Under the pieces are notes generated by a model. It saw only the letters and a program-made list of their open reading frames with translations. It was not told the origin of the DNA and ran no database searches. From assembly GCA_905250115.1 (NCBI GenBank), contig CAJNOI010000075.1, positions 215,325-279,324 of the forward strand: a stretch of 64,000 nt of DNA. The letters are read 5' to 3'. This document shows positions 1 through 11,525 of this stretch, piece after piece (the stretch's first letter is position 1; each line of letters begins with the position of its first letter). This DNA is from Adineta steineri (taxonomy: Eukaryota; Rotifera; Eurotatoria; Adinetida; Adinetidae). Both the position numbers and the translations under genes were made by a program.

Positions 1-141
1 GGCACACAAGGACCAGTTGGAACCGGAACACAAGGACCAGTTGGAACCGGAACACAAGGACCAAATTTTACACCTACTGAAACATACGGACCACCTGGCT
101 CTACGAATGGTCCAAGTATTTTTCCAGGTAAAAGAAGATAA
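1..141 (+). CDS. 3' end of a Gly/Pro/Thr-rich repeat protein (partial)
   Basis: The frame is open from base 1 and stops at TAA 139-141, giving 46 C-terminal residues; the 5' part lies outside the window. The start is a perfect 24-bp direct repeat coding GPVGTGTQ (10-33, 34-57, with partial copies on both sides), followed by a non-repeated tail ending PGKRR. The protein is rich in Gly, Pro and Thr and looks like a low-complexity structural or extracellular tail. CAG|GTAAAA at about 129-135 resembles a splice donor, so this could instead be an internal exon running into an intron. I do not recognise the family. Confidence 0.5.
   Translation, partial: GTQGPVGTGTQGPVGTGTQGPNFTPTETYGPPGSTNGPSIFPGKRR
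10..66 (+). repeat. 24-bp coding tandem repeat
   Basis: Two identical 24-bp units (GGACCAGTTGGAACCGGAACA plus CAA) and flanking partial units encode GPVGTGTQ. Identity at the DNA level points to recent unit duplication. The array continues off the left edge of the window, so its length is unknown. Confidence 0.85.
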
Positions 142-1143
142 CTTTTTTTGAGTGCTATTAATGTTTATAACAGAAGGAGGTTTTGATTAAATATAGTATC
201 GCGATATTAGTTAGTGTAAATACGGATCGTTCCGAATAGGATAGATAATTGTGAAGACGATCGTTTTTTGCGTGTGCAAAGTTGTAACCGCATAACGTAG
301 AATTGGATATGTAGTGGAAAATGCGAAACAGAGTGAAACCATTTGGGATTTTGATATGAGTATAAAGTATTGATCGAAAAGTTAGTTTGCAGTTGGAAAC
401 GATTGTTCTAAGAACAGTTTAAGCTTCAGAATGTGAGAAAAAGATGTGCGAAATGATTAACTGCTGAGTAAAGGATGGTTTTCGATGAAAAGACTAATAT
501 ATCCTGAAAACAAATGACATTGATAGTTGTTCAAAGAAGTTAGGTTGGTAAGAAAAGTGCTACATAGAGAAAGAATAGAAAATAAATGTTTGAATTCCAG
601 ATGATACTCGTCGCATGCTGTATGGTGAACCTGTAAGGCCAAAAAATAGTAGATATGCGTTTGCGGATTGCAGCACCGCGCGGTTAAGCGAATCATTTCA
701 AAATGAACACTGTTGGCAGAAATAAAGACGCTTGTAGCTTTATCATATATGGAAAAGGTTTATTTATCTTTTAGTAATATCTTCATATAAATTATTATGA
801 AATTTCTTTTTCTACATTGCGAAGTTTTGAGATGTAGTGTAATAAGAAATAACTACCTTCGCAAATCTTGTAATATTCTGCCTGGATATTATGAAAGGCT
901 TCATAAAAGTTTTATGAAAAATAGTGATAATATATTGGCAATATAGTATTAATTAGACATTATTGCAAAGATATAAGTAGAGTTTGGAAAAGAAAGAAAT
1001 CTTATTGAGTTTTTTATTTTTTATATAAATGATGTTTTACGATATATCATATTGTAAGGTATAATTCACATTATTACCTATAAATAAAACATTCAGTGGT
1101 GATTGATAGAAGCTTTCAAAATTCAATTTTAATTTATCGATAG
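142..1143. other. Intergenic, no gene recognised
   Basis: AT-rich sequence with no supported coding frame on either strand. It must hold the promoter and probably a short first exon of the TSP1-repeat gene that follows, because the first recognised exon there has no in-frame ATG. I could not identify that exon with confidence. Confidence 0.6.
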
Positions 1144-4016
1144 TTTGTTATTTGGCCTTATTACTTTTATTGTAGTTGTGTCATTCTCAACAGTGGCTGC
1201 ATCAGTGTCTACAAGATATACTTCATCTTCATCCACTGGCCGTACTCCACCATGTATTTGGAGCGAATGGGGAACATGGTCACCATGCTCACCTTTATGT
1301 CCAGCTTGTGGTAATCAATTTCGATCACGTGTAGCTATAAATGATACATGTCGTCCATCAATCTATGAATCGCACCAATCACGTTCATGTGCTGAAATAC
1401 CCTGTGAGGAATGTAAAATCAGTTATTTAGACTACTGCAGACAATTAGGTTATTCACCACCAACAAATAGTAAGTTCATTTTAACTTGAATTAATTTTTA
1501 AAAACAAATATCGAATTTCTTTTCTTCAATAAAGATTTTATTGGTTATTTAATAAATTCAACAACAGGTGTGAAAACAAATAAAATTATTCATATTGATG
1601 ATATAATTCCTCTTGATGCAACTGTATTTATTGATAATTGTACACGTCTTATTTGTAAAATAGAAGGAGTAAGAAGTGAAAAGATTCCATGTTTCGGTAA
1701 ATACAAATTGTTATTTTAGTAAATAATGCTATTTCTTATCCTATTCCTTATATAGATCATTGTAAATATACTCCATGGTGTGAATGGAGTAAATGTAATG
1801 CTTCTTGTGGTCAAAATGGTAATCGAATACGTATTCAAAGTTTAATTGTTAAATTTCCACCAGATTCATCTTGTCCACGACAATTAATTCAAACCGCACC
1901 TTGTACAGGTGATTCATGTCCATGTATAGAAGGTGTTAATTGTACGTGTAGTTTAACGGAGTGGTGTCAATGGTCAACATGTTCTGCATCATGCGGTGGT
2001 GGTCAACGAATACGCACACGTTATTATGCAACATATCCACATAAAAATTGTGGACCAGACAATTTACGAGATGTTCAACCATGTAATGTAGGTTGCTGTC
2101 CAATTAATGGACAATGGACATTATGGACACAATGGTCTCAATGTACAAAAACATGTGGTCATGGAATCAAAACACGAAGTCGATCATGTACAAATCCATC
2201 ACCATCATGTTATGGTAATTCATGTGAAGGACGATCATACGATATACGAGTATGCAGTGAACAATCATGTGGTGAGTAGATATATGCTACTTATGATTCA
2301 AACATAAAATTAATTGATTAGTATTTATTCTTTTTTTTTTATCTTCGTAAAAAAAATCATTTAAATAATTTGTATTATGTTATCTATTTAGAATTAAATT
2401 GTACAAATGGTCAAATACCTAGTGACTGCTGTAATGCTTGTGATACATCATGTGATTCATTAAGATGTAATAATCAATGTGAAGAACCAGACACATGTAG
2501 ACCAGGTTGTATCTGTCCCGATAATAAAGTTATTGGACCTGATGGTGAATGTATTGATCGTAAAGACTGTAAATGTCAATTACCAACTAGTGATACAGTT
2601 TTATACAATGGTGAAAGCAGTACTAGAGATCCTTGTAAAACATATACATGTAATGATGGTTGTACAACAATAACAGATAATAATTGTACTAACTGTGAAT
2701 GGTCAACATGGACACGATTCACTGATTGTTCGAATCCTTGTAATGGTACGCAAAGTCGATATCGAACATATTGTGGATCTAGTTGTCCCATCAGTAAAAC
2801 TGAGGAAGATAAACGAAATTGCTCTTCAGATTGCACAGTTGTATGTACTGCAACGATGAATGATACTGTAGTTACATATGAAGTTGGTCAAATTATTAAA
2901 GAAACACAATGCAATCGAACGTAAATAGATTTAATTATTTTTTTATTTGAAAACTTTTATATAAAATATCTTTATTTATTTTTTATTTTAAGAATTTGTC
3001 GTGAAACAGGTAATATTGAAACACAACCAAAATCTGGAACAAATGTTAATGGTCATTGGAATTTATGGTGTTCATGGAGTGCCTGTAGTCGATCATGTAA
3101 TGGAACACGTACACGTTATCGTTTATGTTCATCACCAATGCCACGATGTGATGGTGAAGTTTGCCAAAAACTACCGTATACAAAGGCTGAATACATAACA
3201 TTTCAAAAGTCTGTAGTTCTTCAAGAAACTGAATCTGATACTTGCAATAAATTATGTATGTTAAAATATACATTAAAATAGCTTGATCTTTATTTATCTA
3301 TCTAATTAGGTTTTACTGGTACTACACCAACACCTGCTTCTACAACTCCAACAACTCCTCATGATGAATGTTATATAAATAATGGAACAAATCGTGTTAT
3401 TGTACAAGTAAGTGTATCAATAGATCTAATAGAAATATAATTTATAAATTATTTAGACCGGACAAGTTATTATCAATCCAACTAATCCATGTGAATTATG
3501 TAACTGTCACTATGGTAAATTGATATGTTCATCAAAATGTTCGGACAATGAATACACATGTTTATTAAAACAATATGAAGATTCAAACAATCGTTATACA
3601 TGGATTCCAGCTGCACATGGAAATTGTTGTGGTACATGTAATAAAACAAGAGGTATATAATATAACATTCATAATATATACTGTATACTAATTAGTTTTT
3701 CACTATTATAGTTGAAAGTCAATGTCGTGTTGAAGTATTATCCGATGAATATATTATTGTTGATAAGTGTAAATCACTTTCAACTGTTCCTCGTGAACAA
3801 TGTAGCGGTGGTTGTAGTTCCAACGTTGGTAATGTTTTAACAATGCAAATGACATCTTATCAAATGGGTAATTCAACATGTCAATGTTGTGCACCAAAAG
3901 AGGTTGATCAAGTACCAATTACAATGTGTTGTCAAGCAATTGGTGGCTCGGAAATTTATATAGCAGCTCAATATACACGTATTAAATCGTGCGAATGTCG
4001 CGTTTGTAACGGTTAA
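1144..4016 (+). CDS. Secreted multi-TSP1, TIL, VWC and cystine-knot protein (SCO-spondin/mucin-like)
   Basis: Eight frame-consistent exons: 1144-1469, 1568-1696, 1756-2271, 2392-2920, 2993-3255, 3310-3407, 3457-3652, 3712-4016, coding about 786 residues. The N-terminus is a hydrophobic signal-like stretch (LLFGLITFIVVVSFS) without an in-frame ATG, so a first coding exon is missing. Six thrombospondin type-1 repeats carry WSxW/CSxxCG patterns (for example WCQWSTCSASCGGG). Exon 4 (2392-2920) has a TIL-type cysteine-rich module (CRPGCICPDNK) and a VWC-like stretch. A Thr/Pro linker precedes another VWC module (exons 6-7) ending CCGTC. The last exon is a C-terminal cystine knot (CTCK) ending CECRVCNG. 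This order is typical of secreted matrix glycoproteins such as SCO-spondin or gel-forming mucins, much shortened. AATAAA follows the stop at 4080-4085. The domain call is sure; a one-to-one orthologue is not claimed. Confidence 0.85.
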
Positions 4017-4039
4017 TTTTTTTCGCTTATTATAATATT

Positions 4040-4075
4040 TTATTCTTATTCTTATTCTTATTCTTATTCTTATTC
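4040..4075. repeat. (TTATTC)6 microsatellite
   Basis: Six perfect tandem copies of TTATTC lie in the 3' UTR of the TSP1-repeat gene, just before its AATAAA signal. Confidence 0.95.
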
Positions 4076-4241
4076 ATGCAATAAAAGAAAGAAGAGCAGT
4101 AACAGATGTTTCTTTTCTTTATATTAATAACAATGCAATCGAAGTCAATAAGTCAAGCTAATCAGATATAAAGAAATAAAAATGTATGAGAGAGAGAAAA
4201 ATTACATATATAGAAAAATTCAATTCATTAGTGATATAAAA

Positions 4242-4567
4242 ATGTTCATTCTCAATTTCTTTCTTATTATTTTTGTTGGAAGTATTCATACTGGTACTAG
4301 TTCAATGATCAATGTTTCGAGTAAATTTATTTGTTATTACAGAAAATTTCATTTCTTTATTAATTATCTATAGTGATAAATAATAATGAAACTATGACTA
4401 ATGGTAATCAATTTGCTGAAATTATCGTCGGTCTTCTATTGGATCTTGTAGAAAAAGCGAACCTTTCTCGTACTATATCAATTATTCATAATGATACAGA
4501 ATTAACTGAATTTGTCAAAGATGATAATGATATAAAATCAAATACAACTGAATTATTAAATATATAA
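4242..4567 (+). CDS. Small secreted protein, unknown
   Basis: Two exons, 4242-4320 and 4374-4567, joined across a 53-bp GT..AG intron (donor GTAAAT, acceptor CTATAG), encode 90 residues. The ATG at 4242 begins a clear signal peptide (MFILNFFLIIFVGS) with likely cleavage after about residue 19-21. The mature part has no cysteines, several Asn-x-Ser/Thr sites (NNNET, NDT, NTT) and a hydrophobic patch IIVGLLLDLV, and it ends LLNI. An in-frame ATG at 4182 lies upstream but would bury the signal sequence. I recognise no family. The conserved-looking splice and signal peptide support a real gene; the function is unknown. Confidence 0.6.
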
Positions 4568-4708
4568 ATATATTTTTTTGTGTTGATCAATAAACTAATG
4601 ACCATTTATTCATTTTTTTTTATTATAATAATGAAAAACAAAACTGTGATCGCCAGCGATCAAAACATAAAAAGTGATCAATAAATATGAGTAGAATTTA
4701 GCATATAT

Positions 4709-7700
4709 TCAGTTTTTAATAGTTGTCGTTGAATTGATTACTGTTGTATTAGATGCGTATTGTACTGTAATAGATGAAGATTGATTATTTTTTAATTTTT
4801 GATGATAGGAAATACAATAACAAAAAGAACGTAATTCATATTTATCTTGAATACATGCTGATGTTTGACCATAAAGATTAACACGAAGAATATCACTATG
4901 TAGCTGTATTTTTTTTGTTTGTTCATGATAAAGAAGACGACTTTCAAATATACCACCCGATGGTGATACTTCAAAAAGAACTGTATATGAATGAGTAAAA
5001 TTAACTGCTGCTGTTTTATTATTAACTATTTTTGGTATGACCAATTTTTCAACTTCAGCTCGAATTATTGTTTTAAGTTCAAGTGGAAGACATAGATGCA
5101 TATGCGATTTTAATTTAACATTAGTTATATGATCAATACTAGCTAATGCTAATTCTTTAATGACAGGTAATGTTATATCTAATGGAGTACTACGTGAACA
5201 GGGACAATATTTTTCTAAAATAAGATTTACAAAAAAAAAATATATTTATCAAGTAGATTTCTATCTTACCGGGAATACCAGCTGATGAACAATTTCGTTC
5301 TGGTATTGGATGAAAAAGTGATATACCTGTTGTTGTTGAACGCCAATTGACTAGAAGTGGATCAAATATATTGGGTTCTTCAACCATTTTTAAAATATTT
5401 GCTAACGTTTCATAAACATCCCACCAAGATGTTAACACTAAAATATAATGATATTATTTAGTTTCAAGCAACGCTCGTCCGAGGACTCGCTTAGCTCTTT
5501 CTCGTAGAAATGAACCCTCTTCACATTTACTGAAAAAACAATTGAAAATCGTGAAAAATAGGTTTTCGATGTTTTTTTGACCCGGCGGACAGACAAGCAA
5601 GCAAACAATTTATTCTCACTGGACTTTTCTCTACGAAAAAGAGAATAAATCTATTATATTTACATACTTTGTTCGTTATTTTTTAAATTTTTCATTGCTT
5701 GTGGAAATTGTTGTTTATATGATTGAGGAAATAACATCGAAAAAAATGGTAATTTAACTTCAAAACTTCCAATACGTGTTTGCCGTAAACGATGTTGTCT
5801 ATGACCATGATCACCACAAAAAATTAATATTGTGTTATTTAATAAATTTTTTTGAAATAAATTTTCAAAAAAATTTTTTAAATCATAATCAATCCAAAAT
5901 AATCTTTCTAAATAATCATGACTCATTTCATTCATTTTCATAATACCAAATGTTGGATAATCTGGTGTTTTATGATGAACAGTTAGAAATCTTTCAAGCC
6001 AATCTAACGATAAAAAATGTAATAATTTATTTAAATAACACGGTTTAGGATTTGAATTTCCTCCATATTTATTATAGGACATTGTTTCATATAAAGCTAA
6101 CCAATAAGGTCGTAAATAAAAATCTGTTGGTTGTTGACGAAAACCATTTTTTAAATTATAAAATGCACTTTCACGCCATTCTTCACTAAAAAAAGTTGTA
6201 TAATTTAATTTTGAAAAGTTTTTTAAAATAAATGGATAATCATCATAAGGTCCTGGATAATGAACAATTTTTTTAATTTGATAACGTTTTTTAGTTTTCT
6301 TATCAACTTTTATTTCTGTTCGAGGAAATTCATAACGACTATCATTCATATTCGGTTTTTGATAATTAGTTGATGGTTGACCAAATAACATGGGAACAAT
6401 ATTTTCAAATGTACCATCACCAACAATTGCATGACGTTGAAATGTAAATAAACCTTGAGATTTTAAATATGAAAGTGTTTGCGGTAATGCTCGACGTGCT
6501 TGTAAATCGCTTACAGCATCAAGTATAACCATAATTACAGATGGCGGTGAACGATTTGATAATGATGATGGTAATAATTTTGAAATCCAATTGGAATTTT
6601 CTTTATTTAACCATACATCACGTGAAAATCGCGGTTTTTTAAGACGTATTAATGGATGAATATATTCATAGACAAGTCCAGGACTTTTCGGTGTTGTTGG
6701 TGAAGCTTTTTTATCGACTGGATTTATTTTAATAGTATTCAAACATTTATAACCACTAAATAAATAGAAAAAAAAAATATTATAATTACAAGTAACGCTC
6801 GTCTGAGAACTTTCTCGTAGAAATGCATCCTCCCTACATTTACCGAAAAAAAAACAATTAAAAATCGTGAAAAATTGATTTTCGATGTTTTTTTGACCCT
6901 GCGGACAGACAAGCAAACAATTAATTTTTACTGGACTCTTCTCTACGAGAAAGAGAATAATTATTATGATTGATAAATCTTGAAATTGTCATGTCTAAGA
7001 ATTAATTTTTTTTCTATCTTTAGATAATAGTATTACATTATCCATCTCATTGATTACAATTGTGTTTGTAAGAAATCGATTATTTTGATAATTTAATATG
7101 CTTGACATTTCTATACTATATGCTAACCGATAATGAAAAAAAAAACGTTTTAATATATTGTGATAGGAAAGCTTTTTATGGAAAACGAATCGGAATCTGA
7201 ATGTTCTTTCATGTTAGAAAAAAAATGCAGTACTATTCATAGAAATTATTATCTCATTTTTCAAATATTTATCGAAATGCCTATAGAATAGATTTCTTTG
7301 ATAGTTCTACGCAACGGATGCACTCAAATCGATTTCCTCATCGATCTCTTTAGTTCTGAATACATACAAGGAATAGACAAGAGGAAATTTCATTATATAA
7401 ATAAAAAATTCTTTTCTGTACTATTACAACAGATAACGGAAGCAACAATTTCATAGCAATGTTCAACTTCTAACGATAATATACTAGAAAAATTAATTAT
7501 TCTGATAATTTTATTAATGATTTCATGATTTGCACGATGAATAGAATATACGTCATGAATATTTCAAAAGAGCAAAAAAGCCTTCATAATAATTAATCCA
7601 ATAAAATATTCTTACATTACTTTATAAATATTTCATCCTTTAAAGTGATAATGTTTCGTAAATATTTTTTTAAAGATTAAGATCTTACCAAAATTCTGTT

Positions 7701-8302
7701 CCATTAAAATATCCTTGCCTATCATTATAACATCGTGTGAGAACAAAATCAACATCTGTAATTGAATCTGTACGTCCATTAACAATTAATATAGGTTCAG
7801 ATAAGGTATAAGACCAATCACGAAAAAATTTTTCTTCTGAATTTCTACCAACTTTTAAATAAACACAATGTGTTATTGATGATGAATAAAATGTTTCATT
7901 AACTGTTTGATTAAAAACTAATTGAGTATTATCAATAATATTTATTAAACTTTGTTTATTCATTGGACAACGATAAATTGGTTTAATACGTATTGTTTTT
8001 GCTACAGTTTGATCCCATGGATCAAATGTAGGTATATAACAAATAGATGAAGATAATGATGAATATAAATCATTTTGTCCATCTAAATTATTTTCATTGA
8101 ATGATGCTATTGATAAATCAACGGATGATATTACTGATGATGAAGTTATTAATATAAGACGACGATAAACCACAAGAAAAAAAATAATATTAAGTGTAAC
8201 AAGTATATAAAGTATATGAGAACGTTTTCGAAAGCGATTTGGCATTATTATTAATAATGATGGATATTTGTATAAAAACAGATGTCGAGTTATATTTGAC
8301 AT
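4709..8302 (-). CDS. DUF229 sulfatase/alkaline-phosphatase-fold membrane protein
   Basis: Four exons in transcription order, 8302-7689, 6755-5668, 5437-5270 and 5214-4709, join in frame to give 791 residues. Residues about 30-46 form one transmembrane segment after a short basic N-terminus (type II topology); Met20 is an alternative start. The core has the alkaline-phosphatase-fold metal sites: an early VIMVILDAVSD block and a later CGDHGHR block. The C-terminal exons hold the family's cysteine cluster (ERNCSSAGIPEKYCPCSR, formed across the last intron). DUF229 proteins are common in nematodes and other invertebrates, and their substrate is unknown to me. The 932-bp first intron (6756-7688) and the 230-bp second intron (5438-5667) each contain a copy of the same foldback repeat; the rest of the first intron shows nothing recognisable. 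Family assignment is confident. Confidence 0.88.
5466..5648 (+). mobile_element. Short foldback/MITE-like repeat, copy A (intronic)
   Basis: About 180 bp inside an intron of the DUF229 gene. It is similar over its whole length to 6789-6960 and, in reverse orientation, to 23357-23638. It starts CAACGCTCGTCCGAG, has CTTTCTCGTAGA near the left end and TCTCTACGAAAAAG near the right end (imperfect inverted copies), and carries a conserved core TTTTCGATGTTTTTTTGACC. It has no coding capacity, which fits a non-autonomous DNA element. Target-site duplications are not clear. Confidence 0.7.
6789..6960 (+). mobile_element. Short foldback/MITE-like repeat, copy B (intronic)
   Basis: Second copy, in the first intron of the DUF229 gene and in the same orientation as copy A. 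The inner inverted repeats are perfect here: CTTTCTCGTAGA on the left and TCTACGAGAAAG on the right. It lacks the short CTCGCTTAGCT stretch found after the left end of copies A and C, so the three copies diverged independently. Confidence 0.72.
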
Positions 8303-10679
8303 AAAATAATTGTCAGTAAAGAAAGAATTTTTTTACCTTAAATAAAAGAATAAAAAAAGGTCGATTATTATACAATAGTGCGATGCTACCATAGATATCA
8401 TTTTTTCTTTTTGTATTGACTAACTTAGATCATATTTCGTATGGGTATTATATCGATAGGCAATAAAAGAGAAGAACAAGAAGAAGAAAAGAAAATATCG
8501 CATAAACATAAGAGTTGAAGGCGCATGCTTATATATATTAACTCTATTTTAAAAGCGTACATTAAAATTTCATTATCTATAAATCAATTAACGGACCTAT
8601 AATGAAGGAGATACTCAGCAAGACTTTTGTTTCTATGTCAGACGATGATGTTTTTATCTGTAAAAAAAATAGAAGAACAAAACAAATGAAAAAAGAAAGA
8701 AAGAACTATTGAAGTAATGATAAGAGAAGTGATGACTAAAAGATATGTCAATGACGTTTAATAATGTAGACTTTTAGGTTCTTTTAGTTTTACTACGAAA
8801 GAAGTACACTTTAAATAGATATTCTTCTTAAATAGAAGAACTCTTCAGAAATTATCATATATTTACAAAAGAGAAAAAGAAGGAAACATTTTCTTGCTGT
8901 AATATCATGAATAAAAAACGGTTCACGCGTCTGTCAGATTGTTCTACATTTAATCAAAAAAGACTTAATGAGACAATAGAATTGTATCATTTATTCTACT
9001 AATCTGAATAATAAATTATGTAAATTATATGAACGTCTAATAGTATTAATAATTGATTTATTTTTCTATTGAAAATATATTTTCAATTAAATTTTTTTTG
9101 TCCTATAGAAAATAAAGAAACTTTTTTAAATAAAATCTTACCGTTTTGTTTTTCTTCCAATCATCTATTTTTATACGTATCATAGTCAATTACTTTAAAC
9201 ATTCTATATTTATCGAGAGAGTTAACTCGTTTTTTTTTCCTTCAGATATCCTATGATTAACCCGTCTAACAGCTATGCTATTCGGGGAAGATTATAATGA
9301 TTTCTTTTTTCTGCCTTCGTCTCGTCTTTTTTTTACTGTAATTCTTATCTTTCTCCACTCCTGCGCTATTTGTTCTTAGTAACGCTCGAGAATGTTTTCT
9401 TTCTCCTTTTCTTTGCTTTTTTTATTGACCGGATGTACAAAGATGGTCTACATCATACACGCGTATGAATACATCTATGATGTCTCAGGGAACAGAACAC
9501 ACAAAAAAAAACGCATCGTTTTGCCGAGAGAGCAGAACGTGCTACAACACATCCGAGAAAATAGATAATACAATTCTTGTTTTACACTAACGCAGTTAAT
9601 CTCTACGGACGTGTGAGTATGTACATCATATTTATATATACGCTTTTATTGAAAAATGAAAAACAAAACATTTTAATAATTGTGTTATTCTTAATTAAGA
9701 GAATGAGAGAGAAAAAAAAGCGCTATAGACATGTTATTTAATTGAAGCATGATTATAACAAATGAAAGAATAAATCTCTATATTTTTACGACAGTCAATA
9801 AAGAAATATCTTTTTCTTTGAGTTTGATATATTGTTAATGATTAAAAAAATCGTTAAAACTTCTGTTTATTTGACTAGTTATTTGATATATTACAAAAAA
9901 CATTTCGAAGACAAAATTATTCTCTTATCAAATGAGTTACATAGAAACAAGTCAAATATTTTTTCTTCATACAGAAAAAACATCATATTCAAATTACTAT
10001 AAGTCGTTCTATAGATGGCAAAGCATATAAAATACCTTTCATATTGTTTATTAAAACAGAAAAAATTCTGAGTAGTTGACTGAGCTCTACTCATATAAAT
10101 ACGATGAAGAATTTTCAAAACAGAGTAGTATACTTAATTATTGACGATTCTATGTCGCATGTAATTAAACTTTATATCCGGAACACGATTATTCGATGAA
10201 GATGTGATCAAGTATAATTAAAGATAAATATTTATTCTGGTGAAAAAAGTTAGCATGACGAACAAAAATAATAAGTGCTGCGGTTCATTTTCCCCTGGAT
10301 TTACTCTTTTCCTTCTTTTTTTCTCTATACGGCAAAGAATTCATGAACTAGAAGGATTATTTGCGTTCTATAAAACAAAAAACGCTCTTCGTTTCTACAA
10401 TAATAAATCCTTGTATCTACGTTGTTTTTAAATGTTATTATTATTATTATTAAAAGAGAAATTCTTTTTTTTTCTAGATCGTAATAGAACATATCAATTT
10501 AACTGTGTAAATCATGAATTTGATCACAGATTGTTATCAAAAAAGAATCTATATTTGCTTTTGGTTGTTCAATATTGTTTTTTATTGAAGAAATTCGAGG
10601 TTTAGTTGTGATCAACATTTTTCAGACAACAAAATTACATTAAAATTTTTTCATATCTTATTAAAGCTACGCCAGATAT
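8303..10679. other. Intergenic, no gene recognised
   Basis: 2.4 kb of AT-rich DNA between the 5' end of the DUF229 gene and the 3' end of the neuropeptide precursor. Short open frames (for example 9891-10118 minus and 10240-10431 plus) show no signal peptide, domain or convincing splice context, and I treat them as chance. The promoter of the DUF229 gene should lie at the left end. Confidence 0.6.
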
Positions 10680-11213
10680 CTACAAGGCGGCATTTTTCTT
10701 TCCAAGTCGAAAATGCATAGCAGCTGCACGTTTACCAAATCGATAGGGCATAGCAGCAGCAGCAGCTCGTTTTCCAAATCGATATGGTATAGCCCAAAGA
10801 CGACTATCACTGCCACTAATGCCCGAACTACGAGCACGAGCTAATTGTTTTGCATATCGTTTTTCAACAACTTGAGGCCATGTTGCCTGATTAGGATGAT
10901 GTCGATAATAATTATTATAATATTCTTGTTCTTTACTGTTGATACTTAAATTTTCATCATCATTAAATACAAGTGGTTTTGACTCGTCAATAGTTTGATG
11001 ATGATGATCTGCAAGAACAGAAGTTGAATGTTGCTAATATAAGAAAAAGTTCGATAAGAAAAACAAAATTCAAAGAATGATTAGACAAACTTCATCATTA
11101 TAGGACTGGGATGGTTCTTCTATTGATTGCGGTACTTTTGTTGTTGTTGTAAGTGTAACCATTATGAAAACAACTATAGATAATTGTAAGAAAGTAAAAC
11201 TTGATGATATCAT
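10680..11213 (-). CDS. Amidated RFamide-like neuropeptide precursor
   Basis: Two exons, 11213-11091 and 11033-10680, join in phase 0 across a 57-bp intron (donor GTTTGT, acceptor TATTAG) to encode 158 residues. The N-terminus is a signal peptide (MISSSFTFLQLSIVVFIMV). The C-terminal third has three tandem peptide units, each followed by an amidation glycine and a dibasic cleavage site: LWAIPYRF-GKR (121-131), AAAAMPYRF-GKR (132-143) and AAAMHFRL-GKK (144-154), then NAAL and stop. Another KR at 100-101 (VVEKR) would free an upstream spacer. Predicted products are two -PYRFamide peptides and one -FRLamide peptide. This is the general plan of FMRFamide-related prohormones, but the PYRF ending is not one I can assign to a named family. 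The gene was found only after joining the exons. The signal peptide, splice and repeated GKR sites make it strong. Confidence 0.85.
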
Positions 11214-11453
11214 TATGTATATTGTTTCTTTTAAAACAGGAAATAAAAATCAATTAGACAATAAGAATAACTAAAAATGAAAAGAAAGAGAATTTAATAT
11301 AGCAATCAACAAGAAGAATAATTAAGGATCTTCATACATATATGTGTGGACTAAAATGAACTTATTCTTAACAATATTTTTCTACCTAAGTCAATAGGTA
11401 ATATTGAAATTTCATTTAAGATGTCGCTATTCATGCGATTATCATTTCCCGTA
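11214..11453. other. Neuropeptide 5' flank
   Basis: Short AT-rich region between the neuropeptide start codon and the tRNA on the other strand. It should contain the neuropeptide promoter; I see no clear TATA element. Confidence 0.4.
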
Positions 11454-11525
11454 GCCTCTATAGCTCAGTGGTAGAGCGCCAGTCTTGTAAACTGGAGGTC
11501 CGTAGTTCAATCCTGCGTGGAGGCA
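11454..11525 (+). tRNA. tRNA-Thr (anticodon UGU)
   Basis: 72-nt cloverleaf. The acceptor arm GCCTCTA pairs with TGGAGGC, with discriminator A. The D arm has AGCTCAGTGGTAGAGC (A box). The anticodon stem CCAGT/ACTGG closes the loop CTTGTAA with anticodon TGT. The T arm has GTTCAATCC (B box). There is no intron and CCA is not encoded. A TTTT run about 15 nt downstream fits Pol III termination. An open frame on the opposite strand across this gene is only its shadow. Confidence 0.95.

Noticed and set aside
9891-10431. Two short open frames between DUF229 and the neuropeptide gene
   Set aside because: Composition matches chance frames in AT-rich DNA; nothing conserved is recognisable.
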